DNA of 6,470 bases from Pseudomonadota bacterium (lineage in GTDB: Bacteria > Pseudomonadota > Alphaproteobacteria > Rhizobiales > Xanthobacteraceae). Made by a program: the position numbers and the translations under genes. The notes beneath the pieces were generated by a model. It had not been told where the DNA came from. It saw only the letters and a list, made by a program, of their open reading frames with translations, and ran no database searches. This document shows, in pieces, positions 1 to 5,444 of the stretch (position 1 is the stretch's first letter; the number at the start of each line of letters is the position of its first letter). The stretch lies in contig JAEWHY010000054.1 of the NCBI GenBank assembly GCA_023387555.1, positions 1 to 6,470 on the forward strand, in the 5' to 3' direction.

Positions 1-87
1 AAGACCCACGAATTCCGCAAGGCGCTTGACGAACAATACACGGTCATTCTCAGAAATATCTCCCCCCGTAGAAGTGAGAACTCTTGA
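1..87 (+). CDS. C-terminal end of an upstream gene (partial, unknown)
   Basis: Frame 1 is open from the window edge for 28 codons and stops with TGA at 85-87. The translation begins KTHEFRKALDEQYTVIL and ends in a basic, polar tail (SPRRSENS), as a cytoplasmic protein's C-terminus might. The stop lies 14 bases before the ATG of the next gene, and that gene's AGGAG overlaps or abuts this stop, an arrangement typical of co-transcribed genes. Frame 2 is also open across this stretch, so the frame choice is not certain. I do not recognise the protein. Its position ahead of a polysaccharide flippase makes a polysaccharide-locus gene possible, but that is only inference. Confidence 0.4.
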   Translation, partial: KTHEFRKALDEQYTVILRNISPRRSENS

Positions 88-101
88 GACAGGAGTTGCC
101 G

Positions 102-344
102 ATGAAGCAGCGGTGCAGTTTTTGTGGCGGCCGGTTTGGCATGATCAGACATCGTCATTTCTTCGAGCAATTCTGCAGGATGGCCTGCAAGGAGCGATAT
201 CTGCAGGGCCTTTCCGATCCGGAACCGCGGTGTGATGATGGAACGGTCGAAAGACGGCCTGCATTACTCCTTGCCCCGCCGGGCGGCCGGCCGCAGGTGA
301 AACGGCAACGGGCATTCCAAGATGTGCGACGGCCGGACCGATAA
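102..344 (+). CDS. Small four-cysteine (zinc-ribbon-like) protein
   Basis: Encodes 80 residues. The ATG at 102 was chosen because AGGAG (90-94) sits 7 bases upstream; an in-frame TTG at 84 lacks such a site. The first 34 residues carry C5-x2-C8, then C25-x3-C29 among aromatic and basic residues (CSFCGGRFG, FFEQFC, ACKERYL). That spacing suits one structural zinc ion. Short proteins of this look, with an N-terminal CSFCGGRFG-type motif, are familiar in Bradyrhizobium-like genomes, with no assigned role that I know of. Residues after about 43 are Arg/Pro-rich and low in complexity, so the true tail may be shorter or shifted: a second frame around 233-298 reads MMERSKDGLHYSLPRR then stops. It is probably cytoplasmic and may bind nucleic acid or a protein partner, which is a guess. 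Confidence 0.7.
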   Translation: MKQRCSFCGGRFGMIRHRHFFEQFCRMACKERYLQGLSDPEPRCDDGTVERRPALLLAPPGGRPQVKRQRAFQDVRRPDR

Positions 345-360
345 TGCGTCCCGGCCGTTT
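329..360 (+). terminator. GC-rich hairpin over the stop codon, possible terminator
   Basis: ACGGCCGG (329-336) pairs perfectly with CCGGCCGT (351-358) around a 14-base loop that contains the TAA stop (342-344) of the four-cysteine gene. The 8-bp stem is almost all G/C and is followed by only three T residues, so termination would be weak or Rho-assisted. It may reduce read-through into the flippase gene or protect an mRNA end. Not tested by any energy calculation. Confidence 0.35.
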
Positions 361-379
361 CGATCTCGATCGAGACGAA
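359..379. repeat. Near-perfect palindrome upstream of the flippase gene
   Basis: TCTCGATCGAGA (364-375) is a perfect 12-base palindrome. With one unpaired A (363) the symmetry extends to TTCG (359-362) and CGAA (376-379). It ends about 40 bases before the flippase start, where a dimeric regulator could bind. I see no match to a named operator. CGATCG is also common in high-GC alphaproteobacterial DNA, so chance is possible. Confidence 0.3.
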
Positions 380-421
380 CTGTAGTCAGGCAGCCGCAAC
401 CCGTATTTTTTGAGGGCGCGA

Positions 422-1873
422 ATGGAGGATCTTCGGAACAAGACATTTCGCGCCGGGATCGCGAGCATCACGGGTCGGTCCGCGATCATCCTGATCAGGA
501 TCATATCGATCATCATCCTCGGACGCCTGCTTACGCCGAACGATTACGGACTTACGGCAATGGTGACGTCGTTCACCGGATTGCTGACGGTGTTCAGCGG
601 TAGCGGCCTATCGCAGGCGGCAATCCAGGACCCGTCGTTGACCGAGGAGCGGGCGTCCGCGATGTTCTGGGTCAACGTCGCGCTGGGCGGGGCGCTGATG
701 CTGCTCTGCCTGGCGCTCGCGCCGATCGTGGGAGCGTTCTATCATGAGCCGCAACTGGTGTTGGCGACCAGCGTCGTTGCGATAGCTTTCCTGTTCGCCG
801 GCGCCGGGGTGCAGCACCGGGTGCTTCTGACGCGCCAGATGCGCTTCGGTGCGTCGGTGTCGATCGATGTGGTTGCCGCGGCGATCGGGACTGCGATCGC
901 GGTCGGCATGGCCCTCACCGGGTGGCACTACTGGGCTCTGATTTCTGCGCTCATTACCGTCCCAATCGTCACGACAGTCGGAATGTGGCTGACGACAAGG
1001 TGGGTTCCTGGGCGCCCACGGCGGGGCACGGGCGCGTGGTCGCTCGTGGTATTCGGCGGTACGTTGTCGCTGAATAGTATCGTCGGATACATCGCCGGCA
1101 ATTTCGATAAGCTGCTCATTGGGCGATCCTGGGGCGCGCAATCGATCGGCGTCTACAGCCGGGCACAGACGCTGCTGATGTTCCCAGTCGACAACCTCAG
1201 CCTGACGATGGGCGAAGTCGTCTTCGCGGCGCTGTCCCGAGCAAAGGACGATGCCGATCGCCTGAAGCGCTATTTCCTCAAGGCGTTTACGCTGGTTGTC
1301 GCAGCGATGGCGCCGCTATCCGCGATCTGCATTCTGTTCCCGGATGACATCATCGCGGTGATGCTCGGACCCAACTGGACTCAGTCGGCCGAGATCTTCC
1401 GCATACTCGCGCCGATGATATTTGCGTTCGCGCTGATGCACCCGATCTCGTGGTTGCTCAGCGCCATCGGGCTGGTCCGGCGCGGGCTGAAAATGGCACT
1501 CGTGTCGGCCGGGCTCCTCTTGATCGCCATTCCAGTCGGGCTGCCCTACGGGCCGACTGGTGTTGCAATCGCCTACTCGGGCGTGACGGTGCTGAAAGCG
1601 ATCCCGATGCTGGTCTGGGCTGTCCACGGCACACAGTTTCGAACGTCGGAGATCCTGGCAGCGCTGCAGGCCCCACTGGCGGCCTGTCTGGCGGGCGCCG
1701 CTGCCGGATACAGCGCCCATCTTTTCCTCGGAGCGGCGTTGCCACTGGTGGTTCGGCTGTTTGTCGAGATTGCGTTGTTCGGCTGCGTATATGCAGGCAC
1801 CCTTCTGATGTTCCGCGAGCAGCGCTCTCTGTGCCTCGATCTGTTTCGCTGGTGGCGGGCAGTCCCGGCCTGA
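422..1873 (+). CDS. Wzx/PST-type polysaccharide flippase
   Basis: Encodes a 483-residue inner-membrane protein of the MOP superfamily, likely the polysaccharide transporter (PST, Polysacc_synt type) group. Members move lipid-linked oligosaccharide units or related polysaccharide precursors across the inner membrane. The ATG at 422 has GAGGG (412-416) 5 bases upstream; the in-frame TTG at 410 would put that site inside the gene. Hydrophobic segments run through the whole protein, for example near residues 20-37, 84-104, 112-130, 150-166, 170-190, 290-308, 325-350, 357-373, 410-435 and 440-463, with a short basic N-terminus. Family-like landmarks are LLTPNDYGL (36-44), NFDKLLIGR (227-235) then IGVYSRAQTLLMFPVDN (242-258), and FPDDIIAVMLGPNW (306-319). 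Length is normal for the family. It follows two small genes on the same strand, so it probably closes a polysaccharide operon. The exact substrate cannot be read from sequence. Confidence 0.9.
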   Translation: MEDLRNKTFRAGIASITGRSAIILIRIISIIILGRLLTPNDYGLTAMVTSFTGLLTVFSGSGLSQAAIQDPSLTEERASAMFWVNVALGGALMLLCLALAPIVGAFYHEPQLVLATSVVAIAFLFAGAGVQHRVLLTRQMRFGASVSIDVVAAAIGTAIAVGMALTGWHYWALISALITVPIVTTVGMWLTTRWVPGRPRRGTGAWSLVVFGGTLSLNSIVGYIAGNFDKLLIGRSWGAQSIGVYSRAQTLLMFPVDNLSLTMGEVVFAALSRAKDDADRLKRYFLKAFTLVVAAMAPLSAICILFPDDIIAVMLGPNWTQSAEIFRILAPMIFAFALMHPISWLLSAIGLVRRGLKMALVSAGLLLIAIPVGLPYGPTGVAIAYSGVTVLKAIPMLVWAVHGTQFRTSEILAALQAPLAACLAGAAAGYSAHLFLGAALPLVVRLFVEIALFGCVYAGTLLMFREQRSLCLDLFRWWRAVPA

Positions 1874-1906
1874 GACGCGTGTTAACCATACACGACGTAG
1901 CTTGAC

Positions 1907-1957
1907 GGCACCGGGGCGACGGTCGTCGTCCGCTTTGACGTAAGCGGCAAGTGCCCC
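1907..1957 (+). terminator. Stem-loop region after the flippase gene
   Basis: CCGCTT (1930-1935) pairs with AAGCGG (1942-1947) around TGACGT. Outside this, GGCAC (1907-1911) can pair with GTGCC (1951-1955), or alternatively GGGGC (1913-1917) with GCCCC (1953-1957). The structure begins about 35 bases after the flippase stop. No T-run follows, so if it terminates transcription it would need Rho, or it may simply stabilise the 3' end of the message. The two mutually exclusive outer stems are notable but untested. Confidence 0.35.
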
Positions 1958-2102
1958 ATCAGAGTAAGTCATCAAGTGTGTGTGAACAGAAGGCGCCGTA
2001 CGGACGCTGTTTAAGTCGCGGCAGGAAAAACATCTCTCCTGATAGGGGTCGACGTTAGCCAGCTTTCGACGTCCGCACACGACGGTTCGTGTTATTGGTA
2101 AA

Positions 2103-2234
2103 GTGCTCATCAGCCGAGAGTTTGCAGGGCTATTTGCAGGTGCGGAACCCAAATCCGGGCATCACATGCCGCCGGAAAAGCCGCTCGCATCGAATAGTGT
2201 CAAAGCGCGTTCGAGTCGGATTGCCGACTCCTGA
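2103..2234 (+). CDS. Doubtful short ORF or gene remnant
   Basis: From GTG (2103) to TGA (2232-2234) the frame gives 43 residues starting VLISREFAGLFAGAEP and ending in RSSRIADS. The frame is open further upstream, from 2046 with no stop (about 62 codons), but it has no better start codon there and no convincing ribosome site before 2103. The composition is protein-like, which could mean the 3' remnant of an older gene or a short real gene. I do not recognise it. A hairpin (2213-2230) overlaps its last codons. Chance in high-GC DNA is a serious alternative. Confidence 0.2.
   Translation: MLISREFAGLFAGAEPKSGHHMPPEKPLASNSVKARSSRIADS
2213..2230. repeat. Perfect 7-bp hairpin
   Basis: GAGTCGG (2213-2219) pairs perfectly with CCGACTC (2224-2230) around the four-base loop ATTG. 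It lies about 36 bases before the candidate -35 element of the LuxR-type gene. It could be an operator half-site pair or the stem of a terminator for anything transcribed through this gap. No T-run follows directly, so the terminator reading is weak. Confidence 0.35.
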
Positions 2235-2265
2235 GTGCGGTCGCTGACCTTTAGTACTATTTTAT

Positions 2266-2294
2266 TTGAAATGGAGTTTTCGGCTTGTCTTAAT
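2266..2294 (+). promoter_or_regulatory. Candidate sigma70-like promoter for the LuxR-type gene
   Basis: TTGAAA (2266-2271, five of six matches to TTGACA) is followed after exactly 17 bases by CTTAAT (2289-2294, four of six matches to TATAAT). It sits in the A/T-richest part of the gap. Transcription would begin near 2301 and leave a leader of about 55 bases before the GTG start. Judged by eye only. Confidence 0.4.
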
Positions 2295-2355
2295 TGCCCT
2301 CGTTGAAGAGGCCACGTGTAGTCCAGTTAGGCTTTCGAACGAGTGAGTATGCGTC

Positions 2356-3186
2356 GTGAAGCGTATCGTACCTACTGTGGTAGTCGAATCTCGAACTTTG
2401 CTCCGTGAAGGTGTGACTGCACTACTGCACGGGACATCATATCGGGTCGTATTCAGCGGCTCCTCGGTCTCCGAGCTACCGGAGCCCGGCTTGGTTCCAG
2501 AATTTCCCCAGTTGGCGATCCTCGGCCTGTCAGGTACCGCGCAGGATAACGTAGATGCTGTCCGCAAGCTGCGTGACCTGTCGCCCGAGTGCAAGATCGT
2601 CGCCATCGGCGATCGTGCCGACATTTTCGATCTCAACCAGCTGCTCAATTGCGGGATCGACAGCATCCTCTTTAACGTCGCTTCCGCCGAGGCGCTGCTC
2701 AAGGTCTTTGATCTGGTGCTGCTGGGCCAGCACGTCATCATTCTCGATCGTGGGCAACTCATAGAGGCAAACCATCAGATTGTGGAAGTCGGTCACGAGC
2801 TCGCTCCCGTATCGGCTCCGATCAACGGCAGCGGCGACCCCGACTGTGGTCCCGTCGTGGAAGGCGCAATCTCCGTCAGTCCCGCAGAGCCGATCGGCAT
2901 CGATCCGTCCGGGGTCAAGCTGTCAAATCGCGAGCGCCAAATTCTGGCCTGCGTGGCGCGAGGCGACGCCAACAAACTCATTGCCCGGACCTGCTCGATC
3001 TCGGAAGCAACGGTTAAGGCGCATCTCAAGGCCATTCTGAGAAAGATTTCGGTTCGCAACAGAACACAGGCGGCACTTTGGGCGATCGATCACAGCGCGG
3101 CGTATAGAGCGCATCACGCGCTTCAAAAGGATGGGCGCAACGGAGTGAGCGTGTCCGAGAAACAAGCGACATTTGCTGGCCGATGA
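2356..3186 (+). CDS. LuxR-family regulator with degenerate receiver domain
   Basis: Encodes 276 residues in NarL/FixJ architecture. Residues 1-125 look like a receiver domain and 187-246 form a LuxR/GerE helix-turn-helix (LSNRERQILACVARG, then SEATVKAHLKAILRKI), joined by an unusually long linker (about 126-186). Family members bind promoter DNA as dimers. The receiver lacks the chemistry of phosphorylation: the paired acids are E11-S12, the phosphoacceptor position is G57 (LAILGLS), the Ser/Thr switch position is G85 and the conserved Lys is N107 (ILFNVAS). It therefore probably acts without phosphate, tuned by expression level, ligand or partner. No sensor kinase is nearby. GTG at 2356 is the only start near an in-frame stop (2344-2346), but its ribosome site is weak, hinting at low translation. 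Similar degenerate regulators occur near rhizobial polysaccharide genes, which fits the flippase upstream. The target genes are unknown. Confidence 0.88.
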   Translation: MKRIVPTVVVESRTLLREGVTALLHGTSYRVVFSGSSVSELPEPGLVPEFPQLAILGLSGTAQDNVDAVRKLRDLSPECKIVAIGDRADIFDLNQLLNCGIDSILFNVASAEALLKVFDLVLLGQHVIILDRGQLIEANHQIVEVGHELAPVSAPINGSGDPDCGPVVEGAISVSPAEPIGIDPSGVKLSNRERQILACVARGDANKLIARTCSISEATVKAHLKAILRKISVRNRTQAALWAIDHSAAYRAHHALQKDGRNGVSVSEKQATFAGR

Positions 3187-3296
3187 CAGAAAGTTGATGC
3201 CAGCAAAATTTGATGTGCCCACGCAAAGTGCCGCGGGTTGAACGCTTTTCCCTTTCAGGGTGTGTATTTTTACGAGGACGTTGGGCGCTCTAACTG

Positions 3297-3312
3297 CGAC
3301 TTTCTTAAGTCG
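3297..3312. repeat. Inverted repeat upstream of the Crp/Fnr gene
   Basis: CGACTT-N4-AAGTCG is a perfect dyad of 6-base arms, ending 70 bases before the ATG and just upstream of the candidate -35 element. Its position suits an operator, perhaps for autoregulation. It does not match the classical Crp (TGTGA-N6-TCACA) or Fnr/FixK (TTGAT-N4-ATCAA) half-sites. Confidence 0.3.
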
Positions 3313-3332
3313 TGTAGCCGACTCTCGTGTGC

Positions 3333-3360
3333 TTGAAGTCCCGCAATCGTTGTGAATAAG
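3333..3360 (+). promoter_or_regulatory. Weak promoter candidate for the Crp/Fnr gene
   Basis: TTGAAG (3333-3338) and AATAAG (3355-3360) are separated by 16 bases, with about four of six matches each to the sigma70 consensus. Transcription would begin about 15 bases before the start codon. By-eye call, and alternatives nearby are similar in quality. Confidence 0.25.
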
Positions 3361-3382
3361 CTTGTTGCAGGACGAATTATTA

Positions 3383-4141
3383 ATGCGATCATTCGGACAT
3401 TATTCGCCTTCTGCAAAAGGCCAGACGATCTTCGGGCCGACGCAGAACCTCCTTTTGCGATTGCTTCCTCCATATGAACTGGCTTCGCTCCTGTCCGAGG
3501 CATCCGAGGTCAATCTGCAACCTGGAATGATCTTGAGGGATGGTAAGGAGCGCGTCGCTTCGGTCTATTTCCCGATGAGCGGATTCATCTCTCTCGACGT
3601 CGTCATGCGCAATCAGCAGTCTATCGAGACCGCCGTGGTCGGTGACAATTCCGCTGTCGGGCTGCTTGGGGGACTTGGAGTGGAGTACATCCCGGGACGC
3701 GCCGTCGTTCAGGCGCCTGGTCGCGCGATAAAGATCCCGGTGAAAGCTCTCAGGACGGCGGCAGTGCGAAGCCCGCTCATCCACGATATGATTGTCAAGG
3801 GCGTGTCGCTCTTGTTCTGGGAAACGCAGCAGAACGTGACCTGCGCGGCGGTCCATGACGTGCAGTCACGATTGTGCCGTTGGCTTCTGCGCTGTCATGA
3901 TTTTTGTAATGGCGAGACCATCCCGCTTACGCAGGACTTCCTCGCGCGTATGCTGGCCGTGCGACGTACTACGATCACTCTCGCCGCAAGCGCACTGCAG
4001 GACGCAAGGATCATCCAGTACCGCAGAGGCGTCATCCAGGTGCTGGATCGCGTCGGGCTGGAGCAACGGTCCTGTGAATGTCATTCGGCCATCGCCGAGC
4101 AAGTCCGTCACATGATGGCGGGCAAGCGGGACAGCAACTGA
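3383..4141 (+). CDS. Crp/Fnr-family transcriptional regulator
   Basis: Encodes 252 residues. The ATG at 3383 has AGGA (3369-3372) about 10 bases upstream; the in-frame TTG at 3362 has no ribosome site. Residues about 25-125 form a cyclic-nucleotide-binding-type beta-roll with the family phrase VYFPMSGFISL (61-71) and GDNSAVGLLGGLG (87-99). A dimerisation helix follows (about 130-165, with HDVQSRLCRWLL at 158-169). The winged helix-turn-helix is at about 180-225 (PLTQDFLARMLAVRRTTITL). The end carries SCEC (230-233), common in this alphaproteobacterial subgroup. The N-terminal cysteines that hold the Fe-S cluster of true Fnr are absent, so oxygen sensing by that route is unlikely. The signal is unknown. 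It has its own upstream spacer after the LuxR-type gene and is probably a separate transcription unit, although read-through is possible. Confidence 0.92.
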   Translation: MRSFGHYSPSAKGQTIFGPTQNLLLRLLPPYELASLLSEASEVNLQPGMILRDGKERVASVYFPMSGFISLDVVMRNQQSIETAVVGDNSAVGLLGGLGVEYIPGRAVVQAPGRAIKIPVKALRTAAVRSPLIHDMIVKGVSLLFWETQQNVTCAAVHDVQSRLCRWLLRCHDFCNGETIPLTQDFLARMLAVRRTTITLAASALQDARIIQYRRGVIQVLDRVGLEQRSCECHSAIAEQVRHMMAGKRDSN

Positions 4142-4230
4142 AGTTCATTATCTTCGGACATGCGTCACGGTGGCGCGGCAAAGCGTCGCACTATCTTTCG
4201 GCGGGTTCATCCCTCGGTTGTGGAAAAAAC

Positions 4231-4244
4231 AATGCGAACGCATT
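4231..4244. repeat. 14-base dyad upstream of the DUF6894-type gene
   Basis: AATGCG and CGCATT flank a two-base centre (AA), giving a perfect dyad of 6-base arms about 60 bases before the start codon. It lies just upstream of the candidate promoter, where a repressor or activator could sit. The binding protein is unknown; the Crp/Fnr product encoded just upstream is an obvious but untested candidate. Confidence 0.3.
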
Positions 4245-4252
4245 TCAATAAG

Positions 4253-4281
4253 TTGCGGATTTTCGTCTTTGATCAAAGAAT
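4253..4281 (+). promoter_or_regulatory. Weak promoter candidate containing a 12-base palindrome
   Basis: TTGCGG (4253-4258) and AAGAAT (4276-4281) are separated by 17 bases, a moderate sigma70-like match. The spacer and -10 region overlap CTTTGATCAAAG (4267-4278), a perfect palindrome. TTGATCAA resembles two abutting Fnr/FixK half-sites without the usual four-base spacer, so it is not a proper Fnr box. No EcfG-type element (GGAAC then CGTT) was found here. Confidence 0.25.
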
Positions 4282-4304
4282 GAAGCTGCATTAGGGGCAT
4301 GGTA

Positions 4305-4571
4305 ATGCCGTCATATTTTTTCGATTTGACGACCGATACGGGATTGGTCCGCGACGCCGACGGGACCGATTTGCGCGATGATGCAGAGGCGGGCGAACAC
4401 GCAAGATCTGTGGTTCTGGAACTGATGCGCGGTCGCGAGGCTGAAACACAGGCATGGCATTTGGCTGTGTATGATGATGCCCGCAGACGCTGCCTGCAAT
4501 TGCCGTTCGGTGATGCGGACGCGACATATCCGTCCACACCGGCCAGGCGACAATACGCCGAGGCAAACTAG
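4305..4571 (+). CDS. DUF6894-type small protein
   Basis: Encodes 88 residues. The start MPSYFFDL, the following VRDADGTDLRDDAEAGEHA (15-33) and the WHLAVYDDARRRCLQLPF strand pair (51-68) match the pattern of the DUF6894 family, which is abundant and multicopy in Bradyrhizobium and Methylobacterium relatives. No biochemical role is established that I know of. The protein is acidic, soluble and without a signal peptide or membrane segment. ATG at 4305 is preferred because AGGGG (4293-4297) lies 7 bases upstream; the in-frame ATG at 4299 would leave only one base. It has its own candidate promoter and faces the sigma-factor gene tail to tail across 74 bases. Members of the family are often found near stress-response genes, so the sigma factor next door may be more than coincidence, but that is speculation. 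Confidence 0.85.
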   Translation: MPSYFFDLTTDTGLVRDADGTDLRDDAEAGEHARSVVLELMRGREAETQAWHLAVYDDARRRCLQLPFGDADATYPSTPARRQYAEAN

Positions 4572-4645
4572 GCGCGTAGGAGCTGGCCGTGTCTGTCTGT
4601 TCGAGCGAAGGCTGTCGCGCCTGACGCGCTGTCGGCCCCCTTCGA
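4572..4645. other. Convergent gap between DUF6894-type and sigma genes
   Basis: GGCGCG (4571-4576) could pair with CGCGCC (4616-4621) across a 39-base loop, and GCGC repeats follow. None of these is a convincing bidirectional terminator. No gene is seen. Confidence 0.4.
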
Positions 4646-5200
4646 TCAGGAGAGCCGGCTCATCGCACCGGCCATCGAGCTTGATTCACCTGGCTGACCA
4701 AGCGTGAATAGCTTCGAGAGCTGCATGCGGGCACGGTGAAGTCGCCCGCGTATCGTACCGATCGGAATTCCGCACACGACAGCGGCCTCACCATACGACA
4801 GGCCCAGCGCGCCGACCAGCAGCAGCGCCTCCTGCTGATCCGGCGGCAGCATTGCGAATGCCGTGCGGAAATCCTCGAATTCGACGTGGCTTTCCTGGTT
4901 CGGAACTGAGGTGAGCGTGTTGACGTACTGGCCGTCGACATCTTCCACCTCATTGCGCCGCTTTCGAAATTCCGTGAGAAATTGATTGCGCAGGATGGTG
5001 GCGAGCCAGCCGAACAGATTTGTCCCCGGTTGGAACGAGTCGATGTTATCGATGGCGCGGAGCAGGGTCTCCTGAACGAGATCGTCTGCGCGGTCGCCGT
5101 TGCCACACAGAGAGATCGCAAAATTGCGCAGGCCCGGTGCGGCGGCAAGAAGGGCATCCTGCATCGGCTTCGAGAGCAGGTTGTTCTGGCATTGTTGCAT
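4646..5200 (-). CDS. EcfG-like ECF sigma factor
   Basis: Encodes 184 residues from the ATG at 5200. An in-frame TTG at 5230 would add 10 residues but lacks a ribosome site, and ATG at 5164 begins exactly where the conserved domain starts. Region sigma2 spans about 14-80 (GDRADDLVQETLLRAI, 35-50, and FQPGTNLFGWLATILRNQF, 56-74). A linker with EVEDVDGQY (84-92) leads to sigma4, about 108-165 (LPPDQQEALLLVGALGLSYG, 118-137, then the recognition helix IGTIRGRLHRARMQL, 147-161). The GNGDRADDLVQETLLRA and FQPGTN phrases are typical of EcfG-type sigma factors, which run the alphaproteobacterial general stress response and are freed from NepR when phosphorylated PhyR takes NepR away. Neither PhyR nor NepR is in view, so this is more likely a secondary EcfG paralogue than the main one. 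It directs RNA polymerase core in the cytoplasm. It follows the 62-residue gene on the same strand, probably as one operon. Confidence 0.92.
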   Translation of the reverse strand: MQQCQNNLLSKPMQDALLAAAPGLRNFAISLCGNGDRADDLVQETLLRAIDNIDSFQPGTNLFGWLATILRNQFLTEFRKRRNEVEDVDGQYVNTLTSVPNQESHVEFEDFRTAFAMLPPDQQEALLLVGALGLSYGEAAVVCGIPIGTIRGRLHRARMQLSKLFTLGQPGESSSMAGAMSRLS

Positions 5201-5255
5201 GGTTGGCGCCTGAGGTGTTGTGCGTTTCAACGGGGTCGGTGAATTGCGCAGCTGT

Positions 5256-5444
5256 TCATAGGCCGCTGGATAATCGTTTCAGCCAGTCGCTGGATTGATG
5301 GCTGATCCAGTCCTGCGCGGCCTGTTCCGTCTCGAAGCCGCCGATATATTGGATGCGGTCGGGGGCGATTTCGATGATCACCCGCCAGCTGATCCCGGAT
5401 TCAGTCGGAGCAGCGGTGAGGGACGCAGGAGGCCAGGGTCGCAT
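5256..5444 (-). CDS. 62-residue protein upstream of the sigma factor
   Basis: The ATG at 5444 has GGAG 5 bases upstream on the coding strand, a strong site that decides the start. After a Pro/Ala-rich head (1-19), residues 20-56 form a compact block: WRVIIEIAPDR, IQYIGGFETEQ and AAQDWISHQSSDWL. This reads as strand-strand-helix, with an aromatic-rich helix near the end (W46, W54). It lacks the helical pattern of NepR, the usual anti-sigma partner beside EcfG genes. The protein has no cysteine, signal peptide or membrane segment. The sigma gene starts 55 bases downstream (25 if TTG at 5230 is used), so co-expression is likely. I do not know an assigned function. Being a partner or regulator of the sigma factor is an inference from position only. 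Confidence 0.7.
   Translation of the reverse strand: MRPWPPASLTAAPTESGISWRVIIEIAPDRIQYIGGFETEQAAQDWISHQSSDWLKRLSSGL

Larger units (their letters stand above)
1874..2355. other. 480-base intergenic region before the LuxR-type gene
   Basis: This long gap holds the stem-loops at 1907-1957 and 2213-2230, a doubtful 43-codon frame (2103-2234) and a promoter candidate (2266-2294). No tRNA, transposase fragment, insertion-sequence ends or simple tandem repeats are visible. The last 100 bases are clearly A/T-richer than the neighbouring genes, as expected of a promoter region. The reverse strand is free of stops from about 2152 into the flippase gene, which I read as a shadow of the high GC content and not as a gene. 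Confidence 0.6.
3187..3382. other. Intergenic region between the two regulators
   Basis: Just after the LuxR-type stop there is only a 4-bp stem, CCCT-TTC-AGGG (3250-3260), followed by a T-rich stretch (TGTGTATTTTTA), which could be a weak terminator. Further on, CGACTT (3297-3302) and AAGTCG (3307-3312) form a 6-bp inverted repeat around TCTT. No gene is seen here. Confidence 0.45.

Noticed and set aside
608..1141. Minus-strand frame inside the flippase gene
   Set aside because: Arg/His/Gln-rich shadow of a GC-rich membrane protein gene.
1964..2038. Minus-strand mini-ORF (about 24 codons, MFFLPRLKQRP...) preceded by AGGAG
   Set aside because: The AGGAG is only two bases from the ATG, too close for good initiation, and nothing else supports a gene.
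1316..2152. Long minus-strand open frame across the flippase 3' end and the gap
   Set aside because: It is antisense to a clear membrane protein gene, starts at TTG without a ribosome site, and has an Arg/Pro/Gln-rich composition typical of high-GC shadow frames.
2140..2175. GGAAC as a possible EcfG -35 element upstream of the LuxR-type gene
   Set aside because: No CGTT follows at 16-17 bases.
4268..4277. Possible Fnr/FixK box (TTTGATCAAA)
   Set aside because: The half-sites abut without the required four-base spacer, so it is not a proper Fnr-type site; kept only as a palindrome.
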